Source: Membranipora membranacea (Eukaryota > Bryozoa > Gymnolaemata > Cheilostomatida > Membraniporidae). From it: 64,000 nucleotides of DNA. Both the position numbers and the translations under genes were made by a program. Shown here piece by piece: positions 48,101 through 63,100 of the stretch. The stretch spans positions 8,680,001 through 8,744,000 of the forward strand of contig OU612073.1 in NCBI GenBank assembly GCA_914767715.1, read 5' to 3'. Under the pieces are notes generated by a model, which was not told the DNA's origin, did not search any database, and was given only the letters and a program-made list of their open reading frames with translations. Within the stretch, counting starts at the first letter, position 1. Each line of letters opens with the position of its first letter.

Positions 48101-49250
48101 CTAATTAAAACGGACGCTGACGGAGAATGAAAAGCCACAGAGCCAAACGGATTGCAGATTCGAGATAAGCAGGAGTTGCTCCTCATCGTGAGGTGAGTTA
48201 GAAGCAAATCTATTTTTTGATCCGAGCGAAAAAAAAGCGTGATACCCACCCTTGGTATAATTTCGCAAATTTAAAGTCAGCTTAATTACCCCCCTATTAA
48301 ACCGATGATTCCAATATTCTGGATTTCGAATAAGGCCGATAAGAGCTTGAACTGGTCGGACTTTGATAAAGATTCGACAGAGTTTTCATTTTTGAATGGT
48401 GGCGTATGGCATGTTTTTTTTTAGCAAAAGCGACCCTAATTAAAACGGACGCTGACGGAGAATGAAAAGCCACAGAGCCAAACGGTTTGCAGATTCGAGA
48501 TAAGCAGGAGTTGCTCCTCATCGTGAGGTGAGTTAGAAGCAAATCTATTTTTTGATCCGAGCGAAAAAAAAGCGTGATACCCACCCTTGGTATAATTTTG
48601 CAAATTAAAAGTCAGCTTAATTACCCCCCTATTAAACCGATGATTCCAATATTCTGGATTTAGAATAAGGCCGATAAGAGCTTGAACTGGTCGGAGTTTG
48701 ATAAAGATTCGACAGAGTTTTCATTTTTGAATGGAGGCGTATGGCATGTTTTTTTTAAGCAAAAGTGACCCTAATTAAAACGGACGCTGACGGAGAATGA
48801 AAAGCCACAGAGCCAAACGGTTTGCAGATTCGAGATAAGCAGGAGTTGCTCCTCACCGTGAGGTGAGTTAGAAGCAAATCTATTTTTTGATCCGAGCAAA
48901 AAAAAAGCGTGATACCCACCCTTGGTATAATTTTGCAAATTTAAAGTCAGCTTAATTACCCCCTTATTAAACCGATGATTTCAATATTCTGGATTTAGAA
49001 TAAGGCCGATAAGAGCTTGAACTGGTCGGAGTTTGATAAAGATTCGACAGAGTTTTCATTTTTGAATGGTGTCGTATGGCATGTTTTTTTTAAGCAAAAG
49101 TGACCCTAATTAAAACGGACGCTGACGGAGAATGAAAAGCCACAGAGCCAAACGGTTTGCAGATTCGAGATAAGCAGGAGTTGCTCCTCATCGTGAGGTG
49201 AGTTAGAAGCAAATCTATTTTTTGATCCGAGCGAAAAAAAAGCGTGATAC
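36200..49250 (+). repeat. Large block duplication inside the satellite (offset about 8.7-9.05 kb)
   Basis: About 36.2-40.5 kb matches about 45.25-49.2 kb in the order of rare variants. The offset is 9,049 at the left (CGGTATGCAG) and 8,713 further right (GGAGGCGTATGG, GGTGTCGTATGG). The 335-base step shows one monomer gained or lost. Confidence 0.7.
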
Positions 49251-51639
49251 CCACCCTTGGTATAATTTTGCAAATTTAAAGTCAGCTTAATTACCCCCCT
49301 ATTAAACCGATGATTTCAATATTCTGGATTTAGAATAAGGCCGATAAGAGCTTGAACTGGTCGGAGTTTGATAAAGATTCGACAGAGTTTTCATTTTTGA
49401 ATGGTGGCGTATGGCATGTTTTTTTTAAGGAAAAGTGACCCTAATTAAAACGGACGCTGACGGAGAATGAAAAGCCACAGAGCCAAACGGTTTGCAGATT
49501 CGAGATAAGCAGGAGTTGCTCCTCATCGTGAGGTGAGTTAGAAGCAAATCTATTTTTTGATCCGAGCGAAAAAAAAGCGTGATACCCACCCTTGGTATAA
49601 TTTTGCAAATTTAGAGTCAGCTTAATTACCCCCCATTAAACCGATGATTTCAATATTCTGGATTTAGAATAAGGCCGATAAGAGCTTGAACTGGTCGGAG
49701 TTTGATAAAGATTCGACAGAGTTTTCAGATTTGAATGGTGGCGTATGGCATGTTTTTTTTAAGCAAAAGTGACCCTAATTAAAACGGACGCAGACGGAGA
49801 ATGAAAAGCCACAGAGCCAAACGGTTTGCAGATTCGAGATAAGCAGGAGTTGCTCCTCATCGTGAGGTGAGTTAGAAGCAAATCTATTTTTTGATCCGAG
49901 CGAAAAAAAAGCGTGATACCCACCCTTGGTATAATTTTGCAAATTTAAAGTCAGCTTAATTACCCCCCTATTAAACCGATGATTTCAATATTCTGGATTT
50001 AGAATAAGGCCGATAAGAGCTTGAACTGGTCGGAGTTTGATAAAGATTCGACAGAGTTTTCATTTTTGAATGGTGGCGTATGGCATGTTTTTTTTTTAAG
50101 GAAAAGTGACCCTAATTAAAACGGACGCTGACGGAGAATGAAAAGCCACAGAGCCAAACGGTTTGCAGATTCGAGATAAGCAGGAGTTGCTCCTCATCGT
50201 GAGGTGAGTTAGAAGCAAATCTATTTTTTGATCCGAGCGAAAAAAAAGCGTGATACCCACCCTTGGTATAATTTTGCAAATTTAGAGTCAGCTTAATTAC
50301 CCCCCTATTAAACCGATGATTTCAATATTCTGGATTTAGAATAAGGCCGATAAGAGCTTGAACTGGTCGGAGTTTGATAAAGATTCGACAGAGTTTTCAT
50401 TTTTGAATGGTGGCGTATGGCATGTTTTTTTTAAGGAAAAGTGACCCTAATTAAAACGGACGCTGACGGAGAATGAAAAGCCACAGAGCCAAACGGTTTG
50501 CAGATTCGAGATAAGCAGGAGTTGCTCCTCATCGTGAGGTGAGTTAGAAGCAAATCTATTTTTTGATCCGAGCGAAAAAAAAGCGTGATACCCACCCTTG
50601 GTATAATTTTGCAAATTTAAAGTCAGCTTAATTACCCCCCTATTAAACCGATGATTCCAATATTCTCGATTTAGAATAAGGCCGATAAGAGCTTGAACTG
50701 GTCGGAGTTTGATAAAGATTCGACAGAGTTTTCAGATTTGAATGGTGGCGTATGGCATGTTTTTTTTAAGCAAAAGTGACCCTAATTAAAACGGACGCTG
50801 ACGGAGAATGAAAAGCCACAGAGCCAAACGGTTTGCAGATTCGAGATAAGCAGGAGTTGCTCCTCATCGTGAGGTGAGTTAGAAGCAAATCTATTTTTTG
50901 ATCCGAGCGAAAAAAAAGCGTGATACCCACCCTTGGTATAATTTTGCAAATTTAAAGTCAGCTTAATTACCCCCCTATTAAACCGATGATTTCAATATTC
51001 TGGATTTAGAATAAGGCCGATAAGAGCTTGAACTGGTCGGAGTTTGATAAAGATTCGACAGAGTTTTCATTTTTGAATGGTGGCGTATGGCATGTTTTTT
51101 TTTTAAGGAAAAGTGACCCTAATTAAAACGGACGCTGACGGAGAATGAAAAGCCACAGAGCCAAACGGTTTGCAGATTCGAGATAAGCAGGAGTTGCTCC
51201 TCATCGTGAGGTGAGTTAGAAGCAAATCTATTTTTTGATCCGAGCGAAAAAAAAGCGTGATACCCACCCTTGGTATAATTTTGCAAGTTTAGAGTCAGCT
51301 TAATTACCCCCCTATTAAACCGATGATTTCAATATTCTGGATTTAGAATAAGGCCGATAAGAGCTTGAACTGGTCGGAGTTTGATAAAGATTCGACAGAG
51401 TTTTCATTTTTGAATGGTGGCGTATGGCATGGTTTTTTTAAGGAAAAGTGACCCTAATTAAAACGGACGCTGACGGAGAATGAAAAGCCACAGAGCCAAA
51501 CGGTTTGCAGATTCGAGATAAGCAGGAGTTGCTCCTCATCGTGAGGTGAGTTAGAAGCAAATCTATTTTTTGATCCGAGCGAAAAAAAAGCGTGATACCC
51601 ACCCTTGGTATAATTTTGCAAATTTAAAGTCAGCTTAAT

Positions 51640-54600
51640 TACCCCCCTATTAAACCGATGATTCCAATATTCTGGATTTAGAATAAGGCCGATAAGAGCT
51701 TGAACTGGTCGGAGTTTGATAAAGATTCGACAGAGGTTTCATTTTTGAATGGTGGCGTATGGCATGTTTTTTTTAAGCAAAAGTGACCCTAATTAAAACG
51801 AACGCTGACGGAGAATGAAAAGTCACAGAGCCAAACGGTTTGCAGATTCGAGATAAGCAGGAGTTGCTCCTCATCGTGAGGTGAGTTAGAAGCAAATCTA
51901 TTTGTTGATCCGAGCGAAAAAAAAGCGTGATACCCACCCTTGGTATAATTTTGCAAATTTAAAGTCAGCTGAATTACCCCCCTATTAAACCGATGATTCC
52001 AATATTCTGGATTTAGAATAAGGCCGATAAGAGCTTGAACTGGTCGGAGATTGATAAAGATTCGACAGAGTTTTCATTTTTGAATGGTGGCGTATGGCAT
52101 GTTTTTTTTAAGCAAAAGTGACCCAAATTAAAACGGACGCTGACGGAGAATGAAAAGCCACAGAGCCAAACGGTTTGCAGATTGGAGATAAGCAGGAGTT
52201 GCTCCTCATCGTGAGGTGAGTTAGAAGCAAATCTATTTTTTGATCCGAGCGAAAAAAAAGCGTGATACCCACCCTTGGTATAATTTTGCAAATTTAAAGT
52301 CAGCTTAATTACCCCCCTATTAAACCGATGATTTCAATATTCTGGATTAAGAATAAGGCCGATAAGAGCTTGAACTGGTCGGAGTTTGATAAAGATTCGA
52401 CAGAGTTTTCAGTTTTGAATGGTTGCGTATGGCATGTTTTTTTTTAGCAAAAGCGACCCTAATTAAAACGGACGCTGACGGAGAATGAAAAGCCACAGAG
52501 CCAAACGGTTTGAAGATTCGAGATAAGCAGGAGTTGCTCCTCATCGTGAGGTGAGTTAGAAACAAATCAATTTTTTGATCCGAGCGAAAAAAAAGCGTGA
52601 TACCCACCCTTGGTATAATTTTGCAAATTTAAAGTCAGCTTAATTACCCCCCATTAAACCGATGATTTCAATATTCTGGATTTAGAATAAGGCCGATAAG
52701 AGCTTGAACTGGTCGGAGTTTGATAAAGATTCGACAGAGTTTTCATTTTTGAATGGTGGCGTATGGCATGTTTTTTTTAAGCAAAAGTGACCCTAATTAA
52801 AACGGACGCTGGCGGAGAATGAAAAGCCACAGAGCCAAACGGTTTGCAGATTCGAGATAAGCAGGAGTTGCTCCTCATCGTGAGGTGAGTTAGAAGCAAA
52901 TCTATTTTTTGATCCGAGCGAAAAAAAAGCGTGATACCCACCCTTGGTATAATTTTGCAAATTTAAAGTCAGCTTAATTACCCCCCTATTAAACCGATGA
53001 TTCCAATATTCTGGATTTAGAATAAGGCCGATAAGAGCTTGAACTGGTCGGAGTTTGATAAAGATTCGACAGAGTTTTCATTTTTGAATGCTGGCGTATG
53101 GCATGTTTTTTTTAAGCAAAAGTGACCCTAATTAAAACGGACGCTGACGGAGAATGAAAAGCCACAGAGCCAAACGGTTTGCAGATTCGAGATAAGCAGG
53201 AGTTGCTCCTGATCGTGAGGTGAGTTAGAAGCACATCTATTTTTTGATCCGAGCCAAAAAAAAGCGTGATACCCACCCTTGGTATAATTATGCAAATTTA
53301 GAGTCAGCTTAATTACCCCCCTATTAAACCGATGATTTCAATATTCTGGATTTAGAATAAGGCCGATAAGAGCTTGAACTGGTCGGAGTTTGATAAAGAT
53401 TCGACAGAGTTTTCATTTTTGAATGGTGGCGTATGGCATGTTTTTTTTAAGCAAAAGTGACCCTAATTAAAACGGACGCTGACGGAGAATGAAAAGCCAC
53501 AGAGCCAAACGGTTTGCAGATTCGAGATAAGCAGGAGTTGCTCCTCACCGTGAGGTGAGTTAGAAGCAAATCTATTTTTTGATCCGAGCGAAAAAAAAGC
53601 GTGATACCCACCCTTGGTATAATTTTGCAAATTTAAAGTCAGCTTAATTATCCCCCTATTAAACCGATGATTTCAATATTCTGGATTTAGAATAAGGCCG
53701 ATAAGAGCTTGAACTGGTCGGAGTTTGATAAAGATTCGACAGAGTTTTCATTTTTGAATGGTGGCGTATGGCATGTTTTTTTTAAGCAAAAGTGACCCTA
53801 ATTAAAACGGACGCTGACGGAGAATGAAAAGCCACAGAGCCAAACGGTTTGCAGATTCGAGATAAGCAGGAGTTGCTCCTTATCGTGAGGTGAGTTAGAA
53901 GCAAATCTATTTTTTGATCCGAGCGAAAAAAAAGCGTGATACCCAACCTTGGTATAATTTTGCAAATTTAAAGTCAGCTTAATTACCCCCCTATTAAACC
54001 GATGTTTTCAATATTCTGGATTTAGAATAAGGCCGATAAGAGCTTGAACTGGTCGGAGTTTGATAAAGATTCGACAGAGTTTTCATTTTTGAATGGTGGC
54101 GTATGGCATGTTTTTTTTTTAAGGAAAAGTGACCCTAATTAAAACGGACGCTGACTGAGAATGAAAAGCCACAGAGCCAAACGGTTTGCAGATTCGAGAT
54201 AAGCAGGAGTTGCTCCTCATCGTGAGGTGAGTTAGAAGCAAATCTATTTTTTGATCCGAGCGAAAAAAAAGCGTGATACCCACCCTTGGTATAATTTTGC
54301 AAATTTAGAGTCAGCTTAATTACCCCCCTATTAAACCGATGATTTCAATATTCTGGATTTAGAATAAGGCCGATAAGAGCTTGAACTGGTCGGAGTTTGA
54401 TAAAGATTCGACAGAGTTTTCATTTTTGAATGGTGGCGTATGGCATGGTTTTTTTAAGGAAAAGTGACCCTAATTAAAACGGACGCTGACGGAGAATGAA
54501 AAGCCACAGAGCCAAACGGTTTGCAGATTCGAGATAAGCAGGAGTTGCTCCTCATCGTGAGGTGAGTTAGAAGCAAATCTATTTTTTGATCCGAGCGAAA

Positions 54601-57100
54601 AAAAAGCGTGATACCCACCCTTGGTATAATTTTGCAAATTTAAAGTCAGCTTAATTACCCCCCTATTAAACCGATGATTCCAATATTCTGGATTTAGAAT
54701 AAGGCCGATAAGAGCTTGAACTGGTCGGAGTTTGATAAAGATTCGACAGAGGTTTCATTTTTGAATGGTGGCGTATGGCATGTTTTTTTTAAGCAAAAGT
54801 GACCCTAATTAAAACGAACGCTGACGGAGAATGAAAAGTCACAGAGCCAAACGGTTTGCAGATTCGAGATAAGCAGGAGTTGCTCCTCATCGTGAGGTGA
54901 GTTAGAAGCAAATCTATTTTTTGATCCGAGCGAAAAAAAAGCGTGATACCCACCCTTGGTATAATTTTGCAAATTTAAAGTCAGCTGAATTACCCCCCTA
55001 TTAAACCGATGATTCCAATATTCTGGATTTAGAATAAGGCCGATAAGAGCTTGAACTGGTCGGAGATTGATAAAGATTCGACAGAGTTTTCATTTTTGAA
55101 TGGTGGCGTATGGCATGTTTTTTTTAAGCAAAAGTGACCCAAATTAAAACGGACGCTGACGGAGAATGAAAAGCCACAGAGCCAAACGGTTTGCAGATTC
55201 GAGATAAGCAGGATTTGCTCCTCATCGTGAGGTGAGTTAGAAGCAAATCTATTTTTTGATCGGAGCGAAAAAAAAGCGGGTTACCCACCCTTGGTATAAT
55301 TTTGCAAATTGAAAGCCAGCTTAATTACCCCCCTATTAAACCGATGATTTCAATATTCTGGATTTAGAATAAGGCCGATAAGAGCTTGAACTGGTCGGAG
55401 TTTGATAAAGATTCGACAGAGTTTTCATTTTTCAATGGTGGCGTATGGCATGTTTTTTTTAAGCAAAAGTGACCCTAATTAAAACGGACGCTGACGGAGA
55501 ATGAAAAGCCACAGAGCCAAATGGTTTGCAGATTGGAGATAAGCAGGAGTTGCTCCTCATCGTGAGGTGAGTTAGAAGCAAATCTATTTTTTGATCCGAG
55601 CGAAAAAAAAGCGTGATACCCACCCTTGGTATAATTTTGCAAATTTAAAGTCAGCTTAATTACCCCCCTATTAAACCGATGATTTCAATATTCTGGATTA
55701 AGAATAAGGCCGATAAGAGCTTGAACTGGTCGGAGTTTGATAAAGATTCGACAGAGTTTTCATTTTTGAATGGTTGCGTATGGCATGTTTTTTTTTAGCA
55801 AAAGCGACCCTAATTAAAACGGACGCTGACGGAGAATGAAAAGCCACAGAGCCAAACGGTTTGAAGATTCGAGATAAGCAGGAGTTGCTCCTCATCGTGA
55901 GGTGAGTTAGAAACAAATCAATTTTTTGATCCGAGCGAAAAAAAAGCGTGATACCCACCCTTGGTATAATTTTGCAAATTTAAAGTCAGCTTAATTACCC
56001 CCCATTAAACCGATGATTTCAATATTCTGGATTTAGAATAAGGCCGATAAGAGCTTGAACTGGTCGGAGTTTGATAAAGATTCGACAGAGTTTTCATTTT
56101 TGAATGGTGGCGTATGGCATGTTTTTTTTAAGCAAAAGTGACCCTAATTAAAACGGACGCTGGCGGAGAATGAAAAGCCACAGAGCCAAACGGTTTGCAG
56201 ATTCGAGATAAGCAGGAGTTGCTCCTCATCGTGAGGTGAGTTAGAAGCAAATCTATTTTTTGATCCGAGCGAAAAAAAAGCGTGATACCCACCCTTGGTA
56301 TAATTTTGCAAATTTAAAGTCAGCTTAATTACCCCCCTATTAAACCGATGATTCCAATATTCTGGATTTAGAATAAGGCCGATAAGAGCTTGAACTGGTC
56401 GGAGTTTGATAAAGATTCGACAGAGTTTTCATTTTTGAATGCTGGCGTATGGCATCTTTTTTTTAAGCAAAAGTGACCCTAATTAAAACGGACGCTGACG
56501 GAGAATGAAAAGCCACAGAGCCAAACGGTTTGCAGATTCGAGATAAGCAGGAGTTGCTCCTGATCGTGAGGTGAGTTAGAAGCACATCTATTTTTTGATC
56601 CGAGCCAAAAAAAAGCGTGATACCCACCCTTGGTATAATTATGCAAATTTAGAGTCAGCTTAATTACCCCCCTATTAAACCGATGATTTCAATATTCTGG
56701 ATTTAGAATAAGGCCGATAAGAGCTTGAACTGGTCGGAGTTTGATAAAGATTCGACAGAGTTTTCATTTTTGAATGGTGGCGTATGGCATGTTTTTTTTA
56801 AGCAAAAGTGACCCTAATTAAAACGGACGCTGACGGAGAATGAAAAGCCACAGAGCCAAACGGTTTGCAGATTCGAGATAAGCAGGAGTTGCTCCTTATC
56901 GTGAGGTGAGTTAGAAGCAAATCTATTTTTTGATCCGAGCGAAAAAAAAGCGTGATACCCAACCTTGGTATAATTTTGCAAATTTAAAGTCAGCTTAATT
57001 ACCCCCCTATTAAACCGATGTTTTCAATATTCTGGATTTAGAATAAGGCCGATAAGAGCTTGAACTGGTCGGAGTTTGATAAAGATTCGACAGAGTTTTC
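51640..57100 (+). repeat. Nine- to ten-monomer block duplicated in the satellite
   Basis: Markers GAGGTTTC, CAGCTGAATT, GATTGGAGAT, GCTCCTGATCG and CCGATGTTTTC recur at offsets of 3,016 or 3,351 bases. Partial relatives sit at about 31.5-33.5 kb and 42.0-42.9 kb. Confidence 0.7.
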
Positions 57101-60100
57101 ATTTTTGAATGGTGGCGTATGGCAAGTTTTTTTTTAGCAAAAGCGACCCTAATTAAAACGGACGCTGACGGAGAATGAAAAGCCACAGAGCCAAACGGTT
57201 TGCAGATTCGAGATAAGCAGGAGTTGCTCCTCATCGTGAGGTGAGTTAGAAGCAAATCTATTTTTTGATCCGATTGAATAAAAAGCGTGATACCCACCCT
57301 TGGTATAATTTTGCAAATTTAGAGTCAGCTTAATTACCCCCCTATTAAACCGATGATTTCAATATTCTGGATTTAGAATAAGGCCGATAAGAGCTTGAAC
57401 TGGTCGGAGTTTGATAAAGATTCGACAGAGTTTTCATTTTTGAATGGTGGCGTATGGCATGTTTTTTTTAAGCAAAAGTGACCCTAATTAAAACGGACGC
57501 TGACGGAGAATGAAAAGTCACAGAGCCAAACGGTTTGCAGATTCGAGATAAGCAGGAGTTGCTCCTCATCGTGAGGTGAGTTAGAAGCAAATCTATTTTT
57601 TGATCCGAGCGAAAAAAAAGCGTGATACCCACCCTTGGTATAATTTTGCAAATTTAGAGTCAGCTTAATTACCCCCCTATTAAACCGATGATTTCAATAT
57701 TCTGGATTTAGAATAAGGCCGATAAGAGCTTGAACTGGTCGGAGTTTGATAAAGATTCGACAGAGTTTTCATTTTTGAATGGTGGCGTATGGCATGTTTT
57801 TTTTAAGCAAAAGTGACCCTAATTAAAATGGACGCTGACGGAGAATGAAAAGCCACAGAGCCAAACGGTTTGCAGATTCGAGATAAGCAGGAGTTGCTCC
57901 TCATCGTGAGGTGAGTTAGAAGCAAATCTATTTTTTGATCCGAGCGAAAAAAAAGCGTGATACCCACCCTTGGTATAATTTTGCAAATTTAAAGTCAGCT
58001 TAATTACCCCCCATTAAACCGATGATTTCAATATTCTTGATTTAGAATAAGGCCGATAAGAGCTTGAACTGGTCGGAGTTTGATAAAGATTCGATAGAGT
58101 TTTCATTTTTGAATGGTGGCGTATGGCATGTTTTTTTTAAGCAAAAGTGACCCTAATTAAAACGGACGCTGACAGAGAATGAAAAGCCACAGAGCCAAAC
58201 GGTTTGCAGATTCGAGATAAGCAGGAGTTGCTCCTCATCGTGAGGTGAGTTAGAAGCAAATCTATTTTTTGATCCGAGCGAAAAAAAAGCGTGATACCCA
58301 CCCTTGGTATAATTTTGCAAATTTAAAGTCAGCTTAATTACCCCCCTATTAAACCGATGATTTCAATATTCTGGATCTAGAATAAGGCCGATAAGAGCTT
58401 GAACTGGTCGGAGTTTGATTAAGATTCGACAGAGTTTTCATTTTTGAATGGTGGCGTATGGCATGTTTTTTTTAAGCAAAAGTGACCCTAATTAAAACGG
58501 ACGCTGACGGAGAATGAAAAGCCACAGAGCCAAACGGTTTGCAGATTCAATATAAGCAGGAGTTGCTCCTCATCGTGAGGTGAGTTAGAAGCAAATCTAT
58601 TTTTTGATCCGAGCGAAAAAAAAGCGTGATACCCACCCTTGGTATAATTTTGCAAATTTAAAGTCAGCTTAACTACCCCCCTATTAAACCGATGATTTCA
58701 ATATTCTGGATTTAGAATAAGGCCGATAAGAGCTTGAACTGGTCGGAGTTTGATAAAGATTCGACAGAGTTTTCATTTTTGAATGGTGGCGTATGGCATG
58801 TTTTTTTTTAGCAAAAGCGACCCTAATTAAAACGGACGCTGACGGAGAATGAAAAGCCACAGAGCCAAACGGTTTGCAGATTCGAGATAAGCAGGAGTTG
58901 CTCCTCATCGTGAGGTGAGTTAGAAGCAAATCTATTTTTTGATCCGAGCGAAAAAAAAGCGTGATACCCACCCTTGGTATAATTTTGCAAATTTAAAGTC
59001 AGCTTAACTACCCCCCTATTAAACCGATGATTCCAATATTCTGGATTTAGAATAAGGCCGATAAGAGCTTGAACTGGTCGGAGTTTGATAAAGATTCGAC
59101 AGAGTTTTCATTTTTGAATGGTGGCGTATGGCATGTTTTTTTTAAGCAAAAGTGACCCTAATTAAAACGGACGCTGACGGAGAATGAAAAGCCACAGAGC
59201 CAAACGGTTTGCAGATTCGAGATAAGCAGGAGTTGCTCGTCATCGTGAGGTGAGTTAGAAGCAAATCTATTTTTTGATCCAAGCGAAAAAAAAGCGTGAT
59301 ACCTACCCTTGGTATAATTTTGCAAATTTAAAGTCAGCTTAATTACCCCCCATTAAACCGATGATTTCAATATTCTGGATTTAGAATAAGGCCGATAAGA
59401 GCTTGAACTGGTCGGAGTTTGATAAAGATTCGACAGAGTTTTCATTTTTGAATGGTGGCGTATGGCATGTTTTTTTTTAGCAAAAGCGACCCTAATTAAA
59501 ACGGACGCTGACGGAGAATGAAAAGCCACAGAGCCAAACGGTTTGCAGATTCGAGATAAGCAGGAGTTGCTCCTCATCGTGAGGTGAGTTAGAAGCAAAT
59601 CTATTTTTTGATCAGAGCGAAAAAAAAGCGTGATACCCACCCTTGGTATAATTTTGTAAATTTAAAGTCAGCTTAATTACCCCCCTATTAAACCGATGAT
59701 TCCAATATTCTGGATTTAGAATAAGGCCGATAAGAGCTTGAACTGGTCGGAGTTTGATAAAGATTCGACAGGGTTTTCATTTTTGAATGGTGGCGTATGG
59801 CATGTTTTTTTTAAGCAAAAGTGACCCTAATTAAAACGGACGCTGACGGAGAATGAAAAGTCACAGAGCCACACGGTTTGCAGATTCGAGATAAGCAGGA
59901 GTTGCTCCTCATCGTGAGGTGAGTTAGAAGCAAATCTATTTTTTGATCCGAGCGAAAAAAAAGCGTGATACCCACCCTTGGTATAATTTTGCAAATTTAG
60001 AGTCAGCTTAATTACCCCCCTATTAAACCGATGATTTCAATATTCTGGATTTAGAATAAGGCCGATAAGAGCTTGAACTGGTCGGAGTTTGATAAAGATT

Positions 60101-63100
60101 CGACAGAGTTTTCATTTTTGAATGGTGGCGTATGGCATGTTTTTTTTAAGCAAAAGTGACCCTAATTAAAACGGACGCTGACGGAGAATGAAAAGCCACA
60201 GAGCCAAACGGTTTGCAGATTCGAGATAAGCAGGAGTTGCTCCTCATCGTGAGGTGAGTTAGAAGCAAATCTATTTTTTGATCCGAGCGAAAAAAAAGCG
60301 TGATACCCACCCTTGGTATAATTTTGCAAATTTAAAGTCAGCTTAATTACCCCCCATTAAACCGATGATTTCAATATTCAGGATTTAGAATAAGGCCGAT
60401 AAGAGCTTGAACTGGTCGGAGTTTGATAAAGATTCGACAGAGTTTTCATTTTTGAATGGTGGCGTATGGCATGTTTTTTTTAAGTAAAAGTGACCCTAAA
60501 TAAAACGGACGCTGACGGAGAATGAAAAGCCACAGAGCCAAACGGTTTGCAGATTCGAGATAAGCAGGAGTTGCTCCTCATCGTGAGGTGAGTTAGAAGC
60601 AAATCTATTTTTTGATCCGAGCGAAAAAAAAGCGTGATACCCACCCTTGGTATAATTTTGCAAATTTAAAGTCAGCTTAATTACCCCCCATTAAACCGAT
60701 GAATTCAATATTCTGGATTTAGAATAAGGCCGATAAGAGCTTGAACTGGTCGGAGTTTTATAAAGATTCGACAGAGTTTTCATTTTTGAATGGTGGCGTA
60801 TGGCATGTTTTTTTTAAGCAAAAGTGACCCTAATTAAAGCGGACGCTTACGGAGAATGAAAAGTCACAGAGCCAAACGGTTTGCAGATTCGAGATAAGCA
60901 GCAGTTGCTCCTCATCGTGAGGTGAGTTAGAAGCAAATCTATTTTTTGATCCGAGCGAAAAAAAAGCGTGATACCCACCCTTGGTATAATTTTGCAAATT
61001 TAAAGTCAGCTTAATTACCCCCCTATTAAACCGATGATTCCAATATTCTGGATTTAGAATAAGGCCGATAAGAGCTTGAACTGGTCGGAGTTTGATAAAG
61101 ATTCGACAGAGTTTTCATTTTTGAATGGTGGCGTATGGCATTTTTTTTTTAAGCAAAAGTGACCCTAATTAAAACGGACGCTGACGGAGAATGAAAAGCC
61201 ACAGAGCCAAGCGGTTTGCAGATTCGAGAAAAGCAGGAGTTGCTCCTCATCGTGAGGTGAGTTAGAAGCAAATCTATTTTTTGATCCGAGCGAAAAAAAA
61301 GCGTGATACTCACCCTTGGTATAATTGTGCAAATTTAAAGTCAGCTTAATTACCCCTCTATTAAACCGATGATTTCAATATTCTGGATTTAGAATAAGGC
61401 CGATAAGAGCTTGAACTGGTCGGAGTTTGATAAAGATTCGACAGAGTTTTCATTTTTGAATGGTGGCGTATGGCATGTTTTTTTTTAGCAAAAGCGACCC
61501 TAATTAAAACGGACGCTGACGGAGAATGAAAAGCCACAGAGCCAAACGGTTTGCAGATTCGAGATAAGCAGGAGTTGCTCCTCATCGTGAGGTGAGTTAG
61601 AAGCAAATCTATTTTTTGATCCGAGCGAAAAAAAAGCGTGATACCCACCCTTGGTATAATTTTGCAAATTTAAAGTCAGCTTAATTACCCCCCTATTAAA
61701 CCGATGATTCCAATATTCTGGATTTAGAATAAGGCCGATAAGAGCTTGAACTGGTCGGAGTTTGATAAAGATTCGACAGAGTTTTCATTTTTGAATGGTG
61801 GCGTATGGCATGTTTTTTTTTAGCAAAAGCGACCCTAATTAAAACGGACGCTGACGGTGAATGAAAAGTCACAGAGCCAAACGGATTGCAGATTCGAGAT
61901 AAGCAGGAGTTGCTCCTCATCGTGAGGTGAGTTAGAAGCAAATCTATTTTTTGATCCGAGCGAAAAAAAAGCGTGATACCCACCCTTGGTATAATTTTGC
62001 AAATTTAAAGTCAGCTTAATTACCCCCCTATTAAACCGATGATTCCAATATTCTGGATTTAGAATAAGGCCGATAAGAGCTTGAACTGGTCGGAGTTTGA
62101 TAAAGATTCGACAGAGTTTTCATTTTTGAATGGTGGCGTATGGCATTTTTTTTTTAAGCAAAAGTGACCCTAATTAAAACGGACGCTGACGGAGAATGAA
62201 AAGCCACAGAGCCAAACGGTTTGCAGATTCGAGATAAGCAGGAGTTGCTCCTCATCGTGAGGTGAGTTAGAAGCAAATCTATTTGTTGATCCGAGCGAAA
62301 AAAAAGCGTGATACCCACCCTTGGTATAATTTTGCAAATTTAAAGTCAGCTTAATTACCCCCCATTAACCCGATGATTTCAATATTCTGGATTTAGAATA
62401 AGGCCGATAAGAGCTTGAACTGGTCGGAGTTTGATAAAGATTCGACAGAGTTTTCATTTTTGAATGGTGGCGTATGGCATGTTTTTTTTAAGCAAAAGTG
62501 ACCCTAATTAAGACGGACGCTGACGGAGAATGAAAAGCCACAGAGCCAAACGGTTTGCAGATTCGAGATAAGCAGGAGTGGCTCCTCATCGTGAGGTGAG
62601 TTAGAAGCAAATCTATTTTTTGATCCGAGCGAAAAAAAAGCGTGATACCCACCCTTGGTATAATTTTGCAAATTTAAAGTCAGCTTAATTACCCCCCTAT
62701 TAAACCGATGATTCCAATATTCTGGATTTAGAATAAGGCCGATAAGAGCTTGAACTGGTCGGAGTTTGATAAAGATTCGACAGAGTTTTCATTTTTGAAT
62801 GGTGGCGTATGGCATGTTTTTTTTAAGCAAAAGTGACCCTAATTAGAAGGGACGCTGAGGACAATGAAAAGCCACCGAGCCAAACGGTTTGCAGATTCGA
62901 GATAAGCAGGAGTTGCTCCTCATCGTGAGGTGAGTTAGAAGCAAATCTATTTTTTGATCCGAGCGAAAAAAAAGCGTGATACCCACCCTTGGTATAATTT
63001 TGCAAATTTAAAGTCAGCTTAATTACCCCCCTATTAAACCGATGATTCCAATATTCTGGATTTAGAATAAGGCCGATAAGAGCTTGAACTGGTCGGAGTT

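Noticed and set aside
24844-61983. Recurrent 92-95-codon minus-strand open frames in satellite monomers
   Set aside because: They appear only in sub-types where a T-run indel happens to remove a stop, sit in monomers of length not divisible by 3, lack known domains and lack splice or start context. Their similarity simply reflects monomer identity.
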